From Microbacterium oxydans (GTDB taxonomy: Bacteria > Actinomycetota > Actinomycetes > Actinomycetales > Microbacteriaceae), in contig NZ_CP092891.1 of assembly GCF_026559675.1 (NCBI RefSeq), positions 992,001-1,056,000 of the forward strand: 64,000 nucleotides of DNA, written 5' to 3'. A model generated the notes under the pieces. The model was not told where the DNA came from. It ran no database searches and saw only the letters and a list, made by a program, of their open reading frames with translations. Position 1 is the first letter of the stretch. Each line of letters starts with the position of its first letter. Made by a program: the position numbers and the translations under genes. Positions 18,068 to 27,386 of this stretch are shown one piece after another.

Positions 18068-19153
18068 TCAGGGCAGGCGGAAGGCCTCCGCGGCGCGCGC
18101 GGTAGGGTCCAGGACGAGATCGGCCAGGACCCCGCCGACGCCCGGCGCGAACTTGAAGCCGTGCCCGGAGAATCCCGCCCCGACGACGACTCGGCCGCGG
18201 CGATCGAGGACGAACGTGCCGTCGTCGGTCGAGGTGTACGTGCAGCTGATCGGCACCGCGGTGGCCGCGTCGAGGCCCGGCATCCACTCCCGTACGTAGT
18301 CCGCCAGGCCTGTCTGATGCGTGGGGACGTGCGGGCGGGCGTCGGGGTCGACCGCGTCGCCGACGCCGTGGAAGCCGACCTTGACCCCTTCGCCGGGGGT
18401 CGGCATCCCGTACACGGTCGCGGGGTACGCGGCGGGATCGACGTAGTGGTTGAACGAGGGCCACACCGCATCCGTCCGAGGCCGGAAGTGCGCCGGCGTC
18501 TCCTCCGTGACGGTGAGGGGCGGCAGGCCGAGGCGGGCGAGGAGCGTCGACGTCCAGGCGCCGGCCGTGACCACGACGGTGTCCACCCGCATCCGGGTCC
18601 CGTCGGCGAGGGCGAGCACCGCGCCATCGGGATCCTGGCCGATGTGCGCGACCGGGCAGCTCCATCGCACCTCGCCGCCGCCGATCACGATCCGCCGCTC
18701 CAGTTCACGCAGCGCTTCCGCGGCGCGCACGACCCCGGCGTCCTGCGACCACAGCACGTCGCCGTCGACGCGCATCCCCGGCCAGCGCGCGCCGGCCTCG
18801 GCGGACGACAGCACCGCGGAGGGGATGCCGCGGGCGTCGAGTCCCTGCTGCACGGCCGCGATGTCGACATCGCCGTGTGTGACGAGCCCATGCAGCCGAA
18901 GGAGTGGCTCGCCGCCGACCTCGCCGAGGGCGTCCCACCCCGCGCGGGCCCGCACGAGCAGGTCGAGGTAGTGGTCCTGGTCGTAGGCGTTGTTGAAGTT
19001 GCGCGTCGCGCCGTGCGAGGCGCCCTCGTGGTGTCCGCGCGCGAAGCGCTCCAGCACGATCGGACGCAGGCCTCGGCGGACCAGCTCCCACGCGGTCGCG
19101 AGTCCCATGACGCCGCCGCCCACCACGACGACATCCCCGACGTCCGTCTCCAT
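18068..19153 (-). CDS. FAD-dependent oxidase of the MSOX/N-methyltryptophan oxidase type
   Basis: A 361-residue flavoenzyme. The dinucleotide fold VVVVGGGVMGLATAWEL opens the protein; GASHGATR at 44-51 is the substrate/flavin loop of monomeric sarcosine oxidases. Cys304 in PISCTYTSTDDG aligns with the cysteine that holds FAD covalently in that family, and GAGFSGHGFKF (325-335) closes the flavin site. Expected reaction: oxidative demethylation of an N-methyl amino acid with H2O2 release. The ATG at 19153 has GGGAGG 6 nt upstream. It is divergent from guaB3 (67 nt apart). The exact substrate is not evident. Confidence 0.88.
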   Translation of the reverse strand: METDVGDVVVVGGGVMGLATAWELVRRGLRPIVLERFARGHHEGASHGATRNFNNAYDQDHYLDLLVRARAGWDALGEVGGEPLLRLHGLVTHGDVDIAAVQQGLDARGIPSAVLSSAEAGARWPGMRVDGDVLWSQDAGVVRAAEALRELERRIVIGGGEVRWSCPVAHIGQDPDGAVLALADGTRMRVDTVVVTAGAWTSTLLARLGLPPLTVTEETPAHFRPRTDAVWPSFNHYVDPAAYPATVYGMPTPGEGVKVGFHGVGDAVDPDARPHVPTHQTGLADYVREWMPGLDAATAVPISCTYTSTDDGTFVLDRRGRVVVGAGFSGHGFKFAPGVGGVLADLVLDPTARAAEAFRLP

Positions 19154-19208
19154 GCTGCCTCCCGATCTCGCATCCAGTCTCCCAGCACGGGTGCGCTCGG
19201 GTGCCGGG

Positions 19209-19214
19209 TAGGCT
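19209..19214 (+). promoter_or_regulatory. Leaderless-type -10 box (GuaB3 gene)
   Basis: TAGGCT, 6 nt before the GTG at 19221. A GGAGGG lies directly before the GTG and 6 nt before an in-frame ATG at 19227, so either start is possible. Confidence 0.6.
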
Positions 19215-19220
19215 GGAGGG

Positions 19221-20342
19221 GTGACCATGGAGATCGAGCTCGGCCGAGGAAAGCGCGCGCGTCGCGCGTACACGTTCGATGACATCGCGGTGGTGCCGTC
19301 GCGGCGCACCCGCAACCCGGAGGACGTGTCGACCGCCTGGACGATCGACGCCTTCGGGTTCGAGATCCCGGTGCTGGGCGCGCCGATGGACTCGGTCGTG
19401 AGCCCGCAGACGGCGATCATGCTCGGTCAGCTGGGCGGCCTCGGCGTGCTCGACCTCGAGGGTCTGTGGACGCGGTACGAGAACCCGGAGCCGCTGCTCG
19501 CCGAGATCGCCGGTCTCGACGAGGGCAAGGCCACCGTCCGTATGCAGGAGCTGTACTCCGAGCCGATCAAGCCGGAGCTCATCACCCGTCGCCTCGCCGA
19601 GATCCGTGAGGCGGGCGTCACCGTCGCCGGATCCCTCACGCCGCAGCGCACGCAGGAGTACTACGACACCGTCGCCGCTGCGGGTGTCGACCTGTTCGTG
19701 ATCCGCGGCACCACGGTGTCCGCCGAGCACGTCTCCAGCGTCGCCGAGCCGCTGAACCTCAAGAAGTTCATCTACGACCTCGACGTCCCCGTCATCGTCG
19801 GCGGCGCCGCGACCTACACCGCGGCGCTCCACCTGATGCGCACCGGCGCGGCGGGCGTGCTCGTCGGCTTCGGCGGGGGAGCGGCGTCGACGACGCGCGC
19901 GACCCTCGGCATCCACGCGCCGATGGCGACGGCCGTCTCCGACGTCGCCGCCGCACGTCGTGACTACCTCGACGAGTCCGGCGGACGCTACGTGCACGTC
20001 ATCGCCGACGGCGGCGTCGGCACCTCCGGCGACATCGTCAAGGCGCTGGCCATGGGAGCGGATGCCGTCATGCTCGGCGTCGCGCTCGCCCGTGCCACCG
20101 ACGCGCCCGGCCGCGGGTTCCACTGGGGGCCCGAGGCGCACCACCCCAAGCTTCCGCGCGGCCACCGGGTCGAGGTGGGCGGCATCGGCACGCTCGAGGA
20201 GATCCTCTACGGCCCCGCCCCCGTCGCCGACGGCACCGCGAACCTCATCGGCGCACTGCGCAAGTCGATGGCCACCACCGGATACTCCGACCTCAAGGAG
20301 TTCCAGCGGGTCGAGGTCGTGCTCGCACCGTACGAGGCCTGA
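19221..20342 (+). CDS. guaB3: GuaB3-type IMP dehydrogenase-related protein
   Basis: A 373-residue TIM-barrel protein of the IMPDH/GMP reductase superfamily without CBS domains. It shows the opening GRGKRARRAYTFDDIAVVPS, LGAPMDSVVS, and IADGGVGTSGDIVKALAMGA. At the position of the IMPDH catalytic Cys (GPGSICTTR in the guaB product of this window) it reads GGGAASTTR, so the nucleophile is a serine. In Mycobacterium tuberculosis only GuaB2 has shown IMPDH activity, and the role of GuaB3 is unresolved. GTG at 19221 is favoured by the leaderless box; ATG at 19227 is the alternative. SURF1 follows 16 nt downstream. Confidence 0.88.
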   Translation: MTMEIELGRGKRARRAYTFDDIAVVPSRRTRNPEDVSTAWTIDAFGFEIPVLGAPMDSVVSPQTAIMLGQLGGLGVLDLEGLWTRYENPEPLLAEIAGLDEGKATVRMQELYSEPIKPELITRRLAEIREAGVTVAGSLTPQRTQEYYDTVAAAGVDLFVIRGTTVSAEHVSSVAEPLNLKKFIYDLDVPVIVGGAATYTAALHLMRTGAAGVLVGFGGGAASTTRATLGIHAPMATAVSDVAAARRDYLDESGGRYVHVIADGGVGTSGDIVKALAMGADAVMLGVALARATDAPGRGFHWGPEAHHPKLPRGHRVEVGGIGTLEEILYGPAPVADGTANLIGALRKSMATTGYSDLKEFQRVEVVLAPYEA

Positions 20343-20358
20343 GGCGCAGCGCTCGACC

Positions 20359-21159
20359 GTGACGACTCCTGCTCTCTTCCCTCCGACCCTCCGTGAGGTC
20401 ATGCTCCGCGGGCGTTGGATCGGGATGCTCCTGCTCTGCCTCCTCGTCGCCGGCGTCTTCGCCTGGCTCGGACAGTGGCAGCTGGAGCGCGCGATCGAGA
20501 CCGATCCGCCCGAACCGGGGATCACCGAGAAGGTGCAGCCGCTCACCGACGTCCTCGAGCCGGGGGCGTATCTCCCCGAGCCGCTCGTCGGTCAGCGTGT
20601 CGAGACCTCGGGGGTCTGGGTTCCCGAGGACTTCATCGTCGTGGGGAGCCGTTTCAACGACGACGTCCAGGGCTACTGGGTCACCGGTCAGCTGCGCGTC
20701 GCCGAGCGCACCTCCATCGCCGTCGCGATCGGCTGGGCTCCGGACCGGGCCGCCGCGGATGCGGCCGTGGACGAGCTCGAAGCGGACGCCGACGGCGCCG
20801 AGGTCACGGTCACCGGACGCATCATCTCGGACGAGGGGCCACGGGTGCCGCCGCATGCCGAGCCCGAGCAGCTGGATCGCATGTCGCCCGCGGCGCTCCT
20901 GAGCCGCTGGCACGACATCGAGCAGCTCGACGTCTATCGTCCGTACCTCGCCTCCACGACCGCCACGGCGGGTCTGGTCGACATCTCGTCGCCGGCCCCC
21001 GAGGAGATGTCCCCGGTCAACTGGCTCAACGTGTTCTACGCGGTCGAGTGGGCGATCTTCGCGGGCTTCGCCTTCTACCTCTGGTACCGCCTGGCGAAGG
21101 ACGCCTGGGAGCGCGAGGTCGAGGAGTTCGAAGAAGCCGCGGCCGCCGAGACGGCCTGA
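20359..21159 (+). CDS. SURF1 family protein
   Basis: A 266-residue membrane protein with two helices: an N-terminal one (IGMLLLCLLVAGVFAWLGQWQLERA) and a C-terminal one (FYAVEWAIFAGFAFYLWYRL). Between them lies an extracytoplasmic domain with the SURF1 pattern GAYLPEPLVGQRVETSGVW, VVGSRFNDDVQGYWV and VNWLNVFYAVEW. SURF1 proteins help insert heme into cytochrome c oxidase. The GTG at 20359 has no good Shine-Dalgarno; the ATG at 20401 (GTGAGG upstream) would remove 14 residues but keep the helix. It ends in an acidic tail and follows guaB3 closely, possibly co-transcribed. Confidence 0.86.
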   Translation: MTTPALFPPTLREVMLRGRWIGMLLLCLLVAGVFAWLGQWQLERAIETDPPEPGITEKVQPLTDVLEPGAYLPEPLVGQRVETSGVWVPEDFIVVGSRFNDDVQGYWVTGQLRVAERTSIAVAIGWAPDRAAADAAVDELEADADGAEVTVTGRIISDEGPRVPPHAEPEQLDRMSPAALLSRWHDIEQLDVYRPYLASTTATAGLVDISSPAPEEMSPVNWLNVFYAVEWAIFAGFAFYLWYRLAKDAWEREVEEFEEAAAAETA

Positions 21160-21317
21160 CCGCACGCGCGTCACGACGCCCCTCACCACGCCCCTCACGA
21201 CGCGCATCCGCGCGCGGAATCCTGCGCAATTGTGGATGCCGAGGTGCTCATAGCGACCTTCGTCAGGGGTCGTCGCCGACGTCCGGTGAGCGCTCGATGA
21301 CGAATCGGAAAACTCCA

Positions 21318-21346
21318 TTGAGGATGCTCCGACCGCTCCGTATGCT
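21318..21346 (+). promoter_or_regulatory. Predicted promoter of the secreted nuclease gene
   Basis: TTGAGG (21318-21323), a 17-nt spacer and TATGCT (21341-21346), in a locally AT-richer part of the 274-nt gap, 87 nt before the ATG. The gap otherwise holds short direct repeats of CACGACGCCCCT type near 21170-21200. Confidence 0.6.
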
Positions 21347-21433
21347 CGCTCCATGTGAGCACGCTGGGAGTTTCCCCTGTGTGCCGTGACAGGTCCTGAG
21401 AAGTGTCGAACCACGATCGAGGAGACAGCACCG

Positions 21434-24400
21434 ATGATGTCCGCTCCAGGCGAGGAGAGCCGCGTGGCTCCCTCCTCGCACCGTAGAAGCAGGGGGCGCA
21501 TCGGCGCTCTCGCCGTGACCTGCGTGGCCGCGCTGAGCCTCGGCTCGCTGGCCGCCGTACCCGCCGTCGCCGACACCACGGGGACGGGGGTGGTGATCAA
21601 CGAGGCGTACCTCTCCGGAGGCAGCGCCGGTGCGGCGTTCAAGAACAAGTTCGTGGAGCTGTACAACCCGACCGCGGATCCGATCGCCCTCGACGGCATG
21701 TCGCTGCAGTACCGGTCGGCGACCGGCACCGGCGCCTTCAACGGCGTGGCACCGCTCAAGGGCACGATCCCCGCCGGCGGGTACTTCCTGGTGCAGGGGA
21801 ACAGCAACGGCGCAAACGGCGCCGAGCTGCCGACCCCCGACGCCGTCAGCACCCTCACGCCGAGCGGCACCACGGGAACGCTCGCGCTCGTCGAGGGCAC
21901 GGCCGCCGTGACCCTGACCCCCGGCTCGGCCGTCGGCGTCGACGGCGTGGTCGACCTGCTCGGCTACGGCGCCTCCAACACGTTCGAGGGCACCGTCGCG
22001 AAGGCCCCCGCCGGCAACACCGACGTCAAGTCGCTGAACCGCACGGACGGCGTCGACACCGACGACAACGGCGCCGACTTCACCCTCTCCGCCACCATCA
22101 CGCCGCAGAACTCGGGCGACACCGACCCCGGCACGGGACCGGGAACGGATCCGAAGAAGGCCACGATCGCCGAGGTCCAGGGCACGACCGACGTCTCGCC
22201 CCTGAACGGGCAGACCGTGCAGGTCGAGGGCGTCGTCACGGCCGACTTCCGCACCGGCGGCTACAAGGGCATCGTCATCCAGACCCAGGGCTCCGGCGGC
22301 ACGACGGATGCGACGCCCGGTGCGTCCGACGGCGTCTTCGTCTTCCTCAACGCGCTGAACCCGTCTCTCGAGATCGGCGACCTCGTGTCGGTGACCGGTG
22401 GCGTGAGCGAGTACTTCGGGCAGACGCAGATCAACCCGGCCGCTGCCGCGGACGTCTCGGTGGTCACTGCCGGCGTCGGTGTTCCCGCGGTCACTCCGCT
22501 GCCGGCCACCGTGCTCGGCGCGGACCGCGAGCAGTACGAGAACATGTACGTGGCGCCGGAGGGCACCTACCGCCTCGCGTCCAGCCACCAGCTGTTCAAC
22601 TTCGGCACGCTCTGGCTGAACGCCGGCGACGACCTGGCGGTGAAGAGCACCGAGACCACGCGTCCGGGCGCCGACGCCTCCGCGATCGCCGCCGCCAACC
22701 GCGCGAACCGCATCCTGCTGGATGACGGCTGGTCGATCCAGGTGTCCAACAGCGGGCACCCCGGCGAGCAGCCGTACTTCACGAAGGGCGAGGTCGTCCG
22801 CAACGGCGACACCGTCGACTTCGGGGACAACGGCTACGTGCTGCAGTGGGGCTTCGACGACTGGCGTCTGCAGCCGGTCGTGCCGATCGACGACTCCTCG
22901 TCGGACGACCTCAAGGTCGGCTTCGCGTCGACGAACCCGCGCACCGAGTCGGCGCCCGAGGTGGGCGGCGACGTCCAGGTCGCGTCCTTCAACGTCTACA
23001 ACTACTTCACGACGCTGAAGAGCGAGAACGCGGATGCCCGGGGCGCGGCGAACGCGGCCCAGTTCGCGATCCAGAAGTCCAAGATCGTCGCGGCGATCAA
23101 CGGGCTCGATGCCGAGATCGTCTCGCTCATGGAGATCGAGAACTCGGTGAAGCTGGGCAAGCCGATCGACACCGCGCTCAAGGATCTGGTGGCCGGCCTC
23201 AACGCCGACGCCGGAAGCGACGTGTGGGGCTACGTGCCCACGCCTGCAGCCCTCAACGACGCGGCGACCACCGACTACATCACCAACGCGATCATCTACA
23301 AGAAGGACGCGGTCAAGCGGGTGGGCGACAGCCTCACTGTCACCGATGAGACCGTGTGGGGCAATGCCCGCGAGCCGATCGCGCAGGCGTTCGACGTCGA
23401 CGGTCGCGTCGTCACCGTCGTCGCGAACCACCTCAAGTCGAAGTCGCCGCCCACGGGTGCGGGCGCAGAGCCGGCCGACGGTCAGGGCTTCTTCAACGCC
23501 GACCGCGTGAAGCAGGCGAACGCGATCCTCGCCTTCACCTCGGAGATCGAGGAGACCACCGGCAGCAGCGACATACTGCTGATCGGAGACTTCAACGCCT
23601 ACGGCAAAGAAGACCCGATCGACGTGTTCACCTCGAAGGGGTGGAGCGACCTCGTCGCCGACAAGGCGTCCGGCCAGTACACGTACTCGTTCGACGGCGA
23701 GCTCGGCTCGCTCGACCACGTGATCGCGTCGCCGTCGCTCGTCTCGTCGATCACGGGCGCCGGAGTCTGGGGCATCAACTCGCCGGAGTGGAGCGACCGC
23801 GGCTACGCGTTCGGCGCCACCGAGGAGGGCACGCCCTACCGCTCCAGCGACCACGACCCGATCATCGTCGGCGTCTCCTCGGAGATCCCCCCGGTGAGCA
23901 TCGACGTGGTGACGGTGAACGACTTCCACGGACGCATCGAGGCCGACGGTGCCGCCGCCGGTGCCGCCGTCCTGGCCGGCGCGGTCAAGCAGTTCCGCGA
24001 CGAGAACCCGAACACGATCTTCGCCGGTGCCGGTGACCTGATCGGCGCGTCGACGTTCACCTCGTTCATCAACGACGACAACCCGACGATCGACGCGCTG
24101 AACGCGGCCGGTCTCGACGTCAGCGCCGCGGGCAACCACGAGTTCGATCAGGGCTGGGAGGATCTGCGCGATCGTGTGCAGGACCGCGCGGACTGGGAGT
24201 ACATCTCGTCGAACGTGTTCGTCACCGAGACGGGCGAGCCCGCGCTCGCACCGGCCTGGGTGAAGGAGCTCGACGGCGTGCGGGTCGGCTTCGTCGGTGC
24301 CGTCACCGAAGACCTCGACTCGCTCGTCTCGCCCGAGGGCATCAAGGACCTCGAGGTGCGCAGCATCGTCGACTCCGTGAACGCCGTGGCCGACGACCTG

Positions 24401-26056
24401 CGCGACGGCGACGAGTCCAACGGCGAGGCGGATGTCGTCATCCTCCTCGTGCACGAGGGCGCGTCGAGCGTCGAGCTGTCCAGCATCACCCCGGACTCGC
24501 CCCTCGGCGAGATCGTCTACGGGGTCGATGACGACGTGGACGCCATCGTGTCGGCGCACACCCACCTCGCCTACAACCACGTGATCGACGGCCGTCCGGT
24601 CGTCTCCGCGGGGCAGTACGGCGAGAACCTGGGCCTGATGAACATCCAGGTCGACCCGAAGACGAAGGACCTGATCTCGATCACCAACGAGATCAAGCCC
24701 CTCACCGCTGCGGGCAAGCCGCTGTATCCGGCCGTTCCCGAGATCGCGGACATCGTCGCCAAGGCGAAGGCCGAGGCGGACGTGCTGGGTGCGATCAAGG
24801 TCGGCGACATCACGGCCGATTTCAACCGGGCGCGTCAGAGCGACGGCAAGACGGAGAACCGCGGTGGCGAGTCCACCATCGGCAACTTCGTGGCCGACGT
24901 GCAGAAGTGGTCCACGGGCGCCGATGTGGCGATCATGAACCCGGGCGGCATCCGGGCGAACCTCACGTACGCCTCGGCCGGAGCATCCGACCCCGACGGC
25001 AACGTCACCTACCGTGAGGCGGCGACGGTCCAGCCGTTCGCCAACACGCTGGTGACGCTGACGCTCACGGGTGCGCAGCTGAAGGGCGTGCTGGAGGAGC
25101 AGTGGCAGCCGGCGGGTTCGGCTCGTCCGTTCCTGAAGCTCGGCGTCTCCGAGGGGCTGGTCTACACCTACGACCCCGCCGCGGCGCAGGGTTCCAGGAT
25201 CACGTCGATCACCCTCAACGGGGCAGCGCTCGACCCGGCAGCGAACTACACGGTCGCGGCCAACTCGTTCCTCGCGGCCGGTGGAGACAACTTCTTCACC
25301 TTCAAGGAGGGCACGGGCAAGCGCGACACCGGCAAGATCGACCTGCAGTCGATGGTCGACTGGTTCGACGCGAACAAGACCGCGACCCCCGACTACGCCC
25401 AGCGCGCGGTCGGCGTCGCGATCACCCCGGCGGATGCCGACGGCTACAGCGCCGGCGACCAGGTGACGGTGTCGCTCTCCTCGCTGGCGTTCAGCGCGGG
25501 CGAGCCGGCTCCCGGCCAGGCGTCGCTCTCGCTGGGCGACACCGTGCTCGCCACGGGCGCGGTCGACCCGGCCGTCGTCGACACGACCGACGAGGGCGGG
25601 CGCGCCAGCCTGACCTTCACGGTCCCGTCGGGGGTGTTCGGTGAGCAGGTGCTCACGGTCGCCGTCGCCGGCACCGGGACGACGGTGCAGGTGCCGTTCA
25701 CGATCGCGGGCGAGGAGGAGTTCGCGGGCACGATCGCCCTCGGCTCGTCGAAGGTCACCGCGGGCAAGAGCCTCAAGGTCACCGGTGAGGGCTACGCACC
25801 CGGCGAGACCGTGAGCATCGAGCTGCGTCCGAAGAAGGGCAAGCCGGTCCAGGTCGGCACGGTCCAGGTCGCGGCTGACGGCACGTTCAGCACCTCGGTC
25901 ACCGTGCCGAAGAGCGCCCCGTCGGGCAAGTACACCGTCGCGGCCTCACAGGCGGACGGCGACGAGGCGACCGCCACGGTCACCGTCAACCGTCCCGGAG
26001 GCATCATCGGGGCGATCCTCGACTGGCTGTGGGAACTCCTCACCCGGTGGTTCTGA
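21434..26056 (+). CDS. Secreted ExeM/NucH-like nuclease fused to 5'-nucleotidase
   Basis: A 1540-residue exported protein. Signal peptide about 1-46 (AALSLGSLAAVPAVA). A lamin-tail domain (about 50-190, GVVINEAYLSGG) and an OB-like segment (about 240-370) follow. The endonuclease/exonuclease/phosphatase domain spans about 515-815: VQVASFNVYNYF, SLMEIENS, DILLIGDFNAYG, SLDHVIASPS, SSDHDPIIV. A metallophosphatase/5'-nucleotidase (about 822-1330) shows VVTVNDFHGRIE, AGNHEFDQGWEDL, SAHTHLAYN and NPGGIRANL. Ig-like repeats and a short hydrophobic end (ILDWLWELL) finish it. Likely role: degrade extracellular DNA to nucleotides and release nucleoside and phosphate. GGAG lies 9 nt before the ATG; a GTG at 21386 is less likely. 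Confidence 0.92.
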   Translation: MMSAPGEESRVAPSSHRRSRGRIGALAVTCVAALSLGSLAAVPAVADTTGTGVVINEAYLSGGSAGAAFKNKFVELYNPTADPIALDGMSLQYRSATGTGAFNGVAPLKGTIPAGGYFLVQGNSNGANGAELPTPDAVSTLTPSGTTGTLALVEGTAAVTLTPGSAVGVDGVVDLLGYGASNTFEGTVAKAPAGNTDVKSLNRTDGVDTDDNGADFTLSATITPQNSGDTDPGTGPGTDPKKATIAEVQGTTDVSPLNGQTVQVEGVVTADFRTGGYKGIVIQTQGSGGTTDATPGASDGVFVFLNALNPSLEIGDLVSVTGGVSEYFGQTQINPAAAADVSVVTAGVGVPAVTPLPATVLGADREQYENMYVAPEGTYRLASSHQLFNFGTLWLNAGDDLAVKSTETTRPGADASAIAAANRANRILLDDGWSIQVSNSGHPGEQPYFTKGEVVRNGDTVDFGDNGYVLQWGFDDWRLQPVVPIDDSSSDDLKVGFASTNPRTESAPEVGGDVQVASFNVYNYFTTLKSENADARGAANAAQFAIQKSKIVAAINGLDAEIVSLMEIENSVKLGKPIDTALKDLVAGLNADAGSDVWGYVPTPAALNDAATTDYITNAIIYKKDAVKRVGDSLTVTDETVWGNAREPIAQAFDVDGRVVTVVANHLKSKSPPTGAGAEPADGQGFFNADRVKQANAILAFTSEIEETTGSSDILLIGDFNAYGKEDPIDVFTSKGWSDLVADKASGQYTYSFDGELGSLDHVIASPSLVSSITGAGVWGINSPEWSDRGYAFGATEEGTPYRSSDHDPIIVGVSSEIPPVSIDVVTVNDFHGRIEADGAAAGAAVLAGAVKQFRDENPNTIFAGAGDLIGASTFTSFINDDNPTIDALNAAGLDVSAAGNHEFDQGWEDLRDRVQDRADWEYISSNVFVTETGEPALAPAWVKELDGVRVGFVGAVTEDLDSLVSPEGIKDLEVRSIVDSVNAVADDLRDGDESNGEADVVILLVHEGASSVELSSITPDSPLGEIVYGVDDDVDAIVSAHTHLAYNHVIDGRPVVSAGQYGENLGLMNIQVDPKTKDLISITNEIKPLTAAGKPLYPAVPEIADIVAKAKAEADVLGAIKVGDITADFNRARQSDGKTENRGGESTIGNFVADVQKWSTGADVAIMNPGGIRANLTYASAGASDPDGNVTYREAATVQPFANTLVTLTLTGAQLKGVLEEQWQPAGSARPFLKLGVSEGLVYTYDPAAAQGSRITSITLNGAALDPAANYTVAANSFLAAGGDNFFTFKEGTGKRDTGKIDLQSMVDWFDANKTATPDYAQRAVGVAITPADADGYSAGDQVTVSLSSLAFSAGEPAPGQASLSLGDTVLATGAVDPAVVDTTDEGGRASLTFTVPSGVFGEQVLTVAVAGTGTTVQVPFTIAGEEEFAGTIALGSSKVTAGKSLKVTGEGYAPGETVSIELRPKKGKPVQVGTVQVAADGTFSTSVTVPKSAPSGKYTVAASQADGDEATATVTVNRPGGIIGAILDWLWELLTRWF

Positions 26057-26093
26057 ACGGGGAAGAGTGGTGCTGATCCGGTAGTCGGATGAC

Positions 26094-26137
26094 ACAGGCG
26101 GAGGCCGTCGGGAGCGATCCCGGCGGCCTTCGCCTGT
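26094..26137. terminator. Bidirectional hairpin between convergent genes
   Basis: 20-nt arms 26094-26113 and 26118-26137 pair with only two wobble positions around a GCGA loop. It lies between the nuclease gene and the convergent VOC gene and could serve both. Confidence 0.8.
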
Positions 26138-26147
26138 TCCACTCCTC

Positions 26148-26771
26148 TCAGGCGGGCACGGAGACCGGTGCCCACACGAAGCCGTCGGGGTCGACCGCGG
26201 CGCCGAGCACGCCGTTGACGGTGAGCCGGTGCGAGCCGGAGCCGTCCGCGGGCACGCCCGCGTCCTTGGCGAGCGACGCGTGCCGGTACAGGCCGAGTCC
26301 GATCGGGCTGCCACCCGTGTCGAACTGCACGTAGCTGCGCCCGAAGCTCTTGCCGACGGGGATGCCGCGCTCGGCGTAGAAGGTCTTCGAGGCGACCACG
26401 TCTTCCGCGCCGAGCAGCAGGATGATCTCGTCGACGTCGCGGCTCGGGGGAGCGGTGTCCTTCTTCGCGGAGGTGGCGACCTTCCAGATGGCGCCGTCCG
26501 GTGCCTGGATGGTCCCGCCGACTCCCCAGAGGGACTTGGAGACGGGCTTGATCACGGTGGCCCCCGCGGCGACGGCCGCGTCGACGAGGGCGTGCACGTT
26601 CGCCGGCTGCGAGACCACGAGCGAGAGCGTGTATCCGCGGAACCCGGAGGTCTCGGCATCCGCGCTGCGGAACCGCAGACGATCGCCGAGCCCGAAGGCC
26701 CGCGTGTAGAAGGACTGGGCGGCGTCCACGTCGGGAACGTCGAGGGTGACGGAATCGATGGCGGTGTTCAT
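26148..26771 (-). CDS. VOC (glyoxalase-fold) family protein, two-module
   Basis: A 207-residue soluble protein with two tandem VOC modules: SVTLDVPDVDAAQSFYTRAF ... SLVVSQPANVHALVDAA ... GGTIQAPDGAIWKVA, and DEIILLLGAEDVVASKTFYA ... YVQFDTGGSPIGLGLYR ... GAAVDPDGFVWAPV. VOC proteins include lyases, dioxygenases and antibiotic-binding proteins; none can be chosen here because the metal ligands are not clearly conserved. The start ATG at 26771 has a TAGCGT box 7 nt upstream and a weak GGAG. An open frame reaches further upstream but crosses the divergent DUF3817 gene. Confidence 0.82.
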   Translation of the reverse strand: MNTAIDSVTLDVPDVDAAQSFYTRAFGLGDRLRFRSADAETSGFRGYTLSLVVSQPANVHALVDAAVAAGATVIKPVSKSLWGVGGTIQAPDGAIWKVATSAKKDTAPPSRDVDEIILLLGAEDVVASKTFYAERGIPVGKSFGRSYVQFDTGGSPIGLGLYRHASLAKDAGVPADGSGSHRLTVNGVLGAAVDPDGFVWAPVSVPA

Positions 26772-26778
26772 GTCTCCG

Positions 26779-26784
26779 ACGCTA
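26779..26784 (-). promoter_or_regulatory. Leaderless-type -10 box (VOC gene)
   Basis: TAGCGT on the - strand, 7 nt before the ATG at 26771. Confidence 0.5.
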
Positions 26785-26861
26785 CGAGCGTCGGTCCCGG
26801 GGTGCTTCTCGATTCCTGACCGATGCGTCGGCGGCCGGATTCGACACGATTTCCCGGCGGC

Positions 26862-26867
26862 TAGACT
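26862..26867 (+). promoter_or_regulatory. Leaderless-type -10 box (DUF3817 gene)
   Basis: TAGACT, 6 nt before the ATG at 26874. Confidence 0.65.
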
Positions 26868-26873
26868 GGACGC

Positions 26874-27386
26874 ATGCCCGAACCGAAAGTCGCCAGCTTT
26901 CCGGCGATCCGCGGTGCGCTGAAGTTCTACCAGATCGCGTCGATCATCACAGGAGTCATGCTGCTCCTGCTGCTGACCGAGATGGTGCTGAAGTACACGC
27001 CGATCCACCTCGAGCTCTTCCTGGGAGGCTCCGGAGGACCGCTGTGGTTCGCCGGCGTGCTCGCCGGACCCGACTGCCAGTGGTGGTCGCTGTTCGCCCC
27101 GATGACCAACTCCTGCGAGATGACCTCGCTGGGCGACGGATTCAACCTGTCGCTGTTCATCCTCGTGGCGCACGGCTGGTTCTACGTCGTCTACCTCTTC
27201 GCGTGCTTCCGCATGTGGAGCCTGATGCGCTGGCGCTTCCCGCGGTTCATCCTGCTCGCGCTCGGCGGCGTCGTGCCGCTGCTGTCGTTCTTCATGGAGG
27301 CGGTCGTCGCCCGTGAAGTCAAGACCTATCTCGCCACCAGAGAGGCCGCCGAGGCCTCCGCCCCCGCCCCGGAAGGTGTCCGTTGA
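26874..27386 (+). CDS. DUF3817 integral membrane protein
   Basis: A 170-residue membrane protein with four hydrophobic segments: [57 protein letters not shown], and a shorter one near [27 protein letters not shown] and [10 protein letters not shown] are the DUF3817 signatures; a pair of cysteines (PDCQWWS, NSCEM) lies in the first outer loop, longer than in most relatives. The family has no known function but is commonly found directly before guaA in actinobacteria, as here, where the two genes overlap by 4 nt. A leaderless-type box sits 6 nt before the ATG, so it probably heads a DUF3817-guaA unit. Confidence 0.88.
   Translation: MPEPKVASFPAIRGALKFYQIASIITGVMLLLLLTEMVLKYTPIHLELFLGGSGGPLWFAGVLAGPDCQWWSLFAPMTNSCEMTSLGDGFNLSLFILVAHGWFYVVYLFACFRMWSLMRWRFPRFILLALGGVVPLLSFFMEAVVAREVKTYLATREAAEASAPAPEGVR

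Noticed and set aside
21263..24580. Open frame of about 1100 codons on the - strand opposite the secreted nuclease gene
   Set aside because: It mirrors the + strand gene, is rich in Arg/Asp/Val/Gly as expected from reading GC-rich codons antisense, and shows no domain. The + strand reading has clear catalytic motifs.
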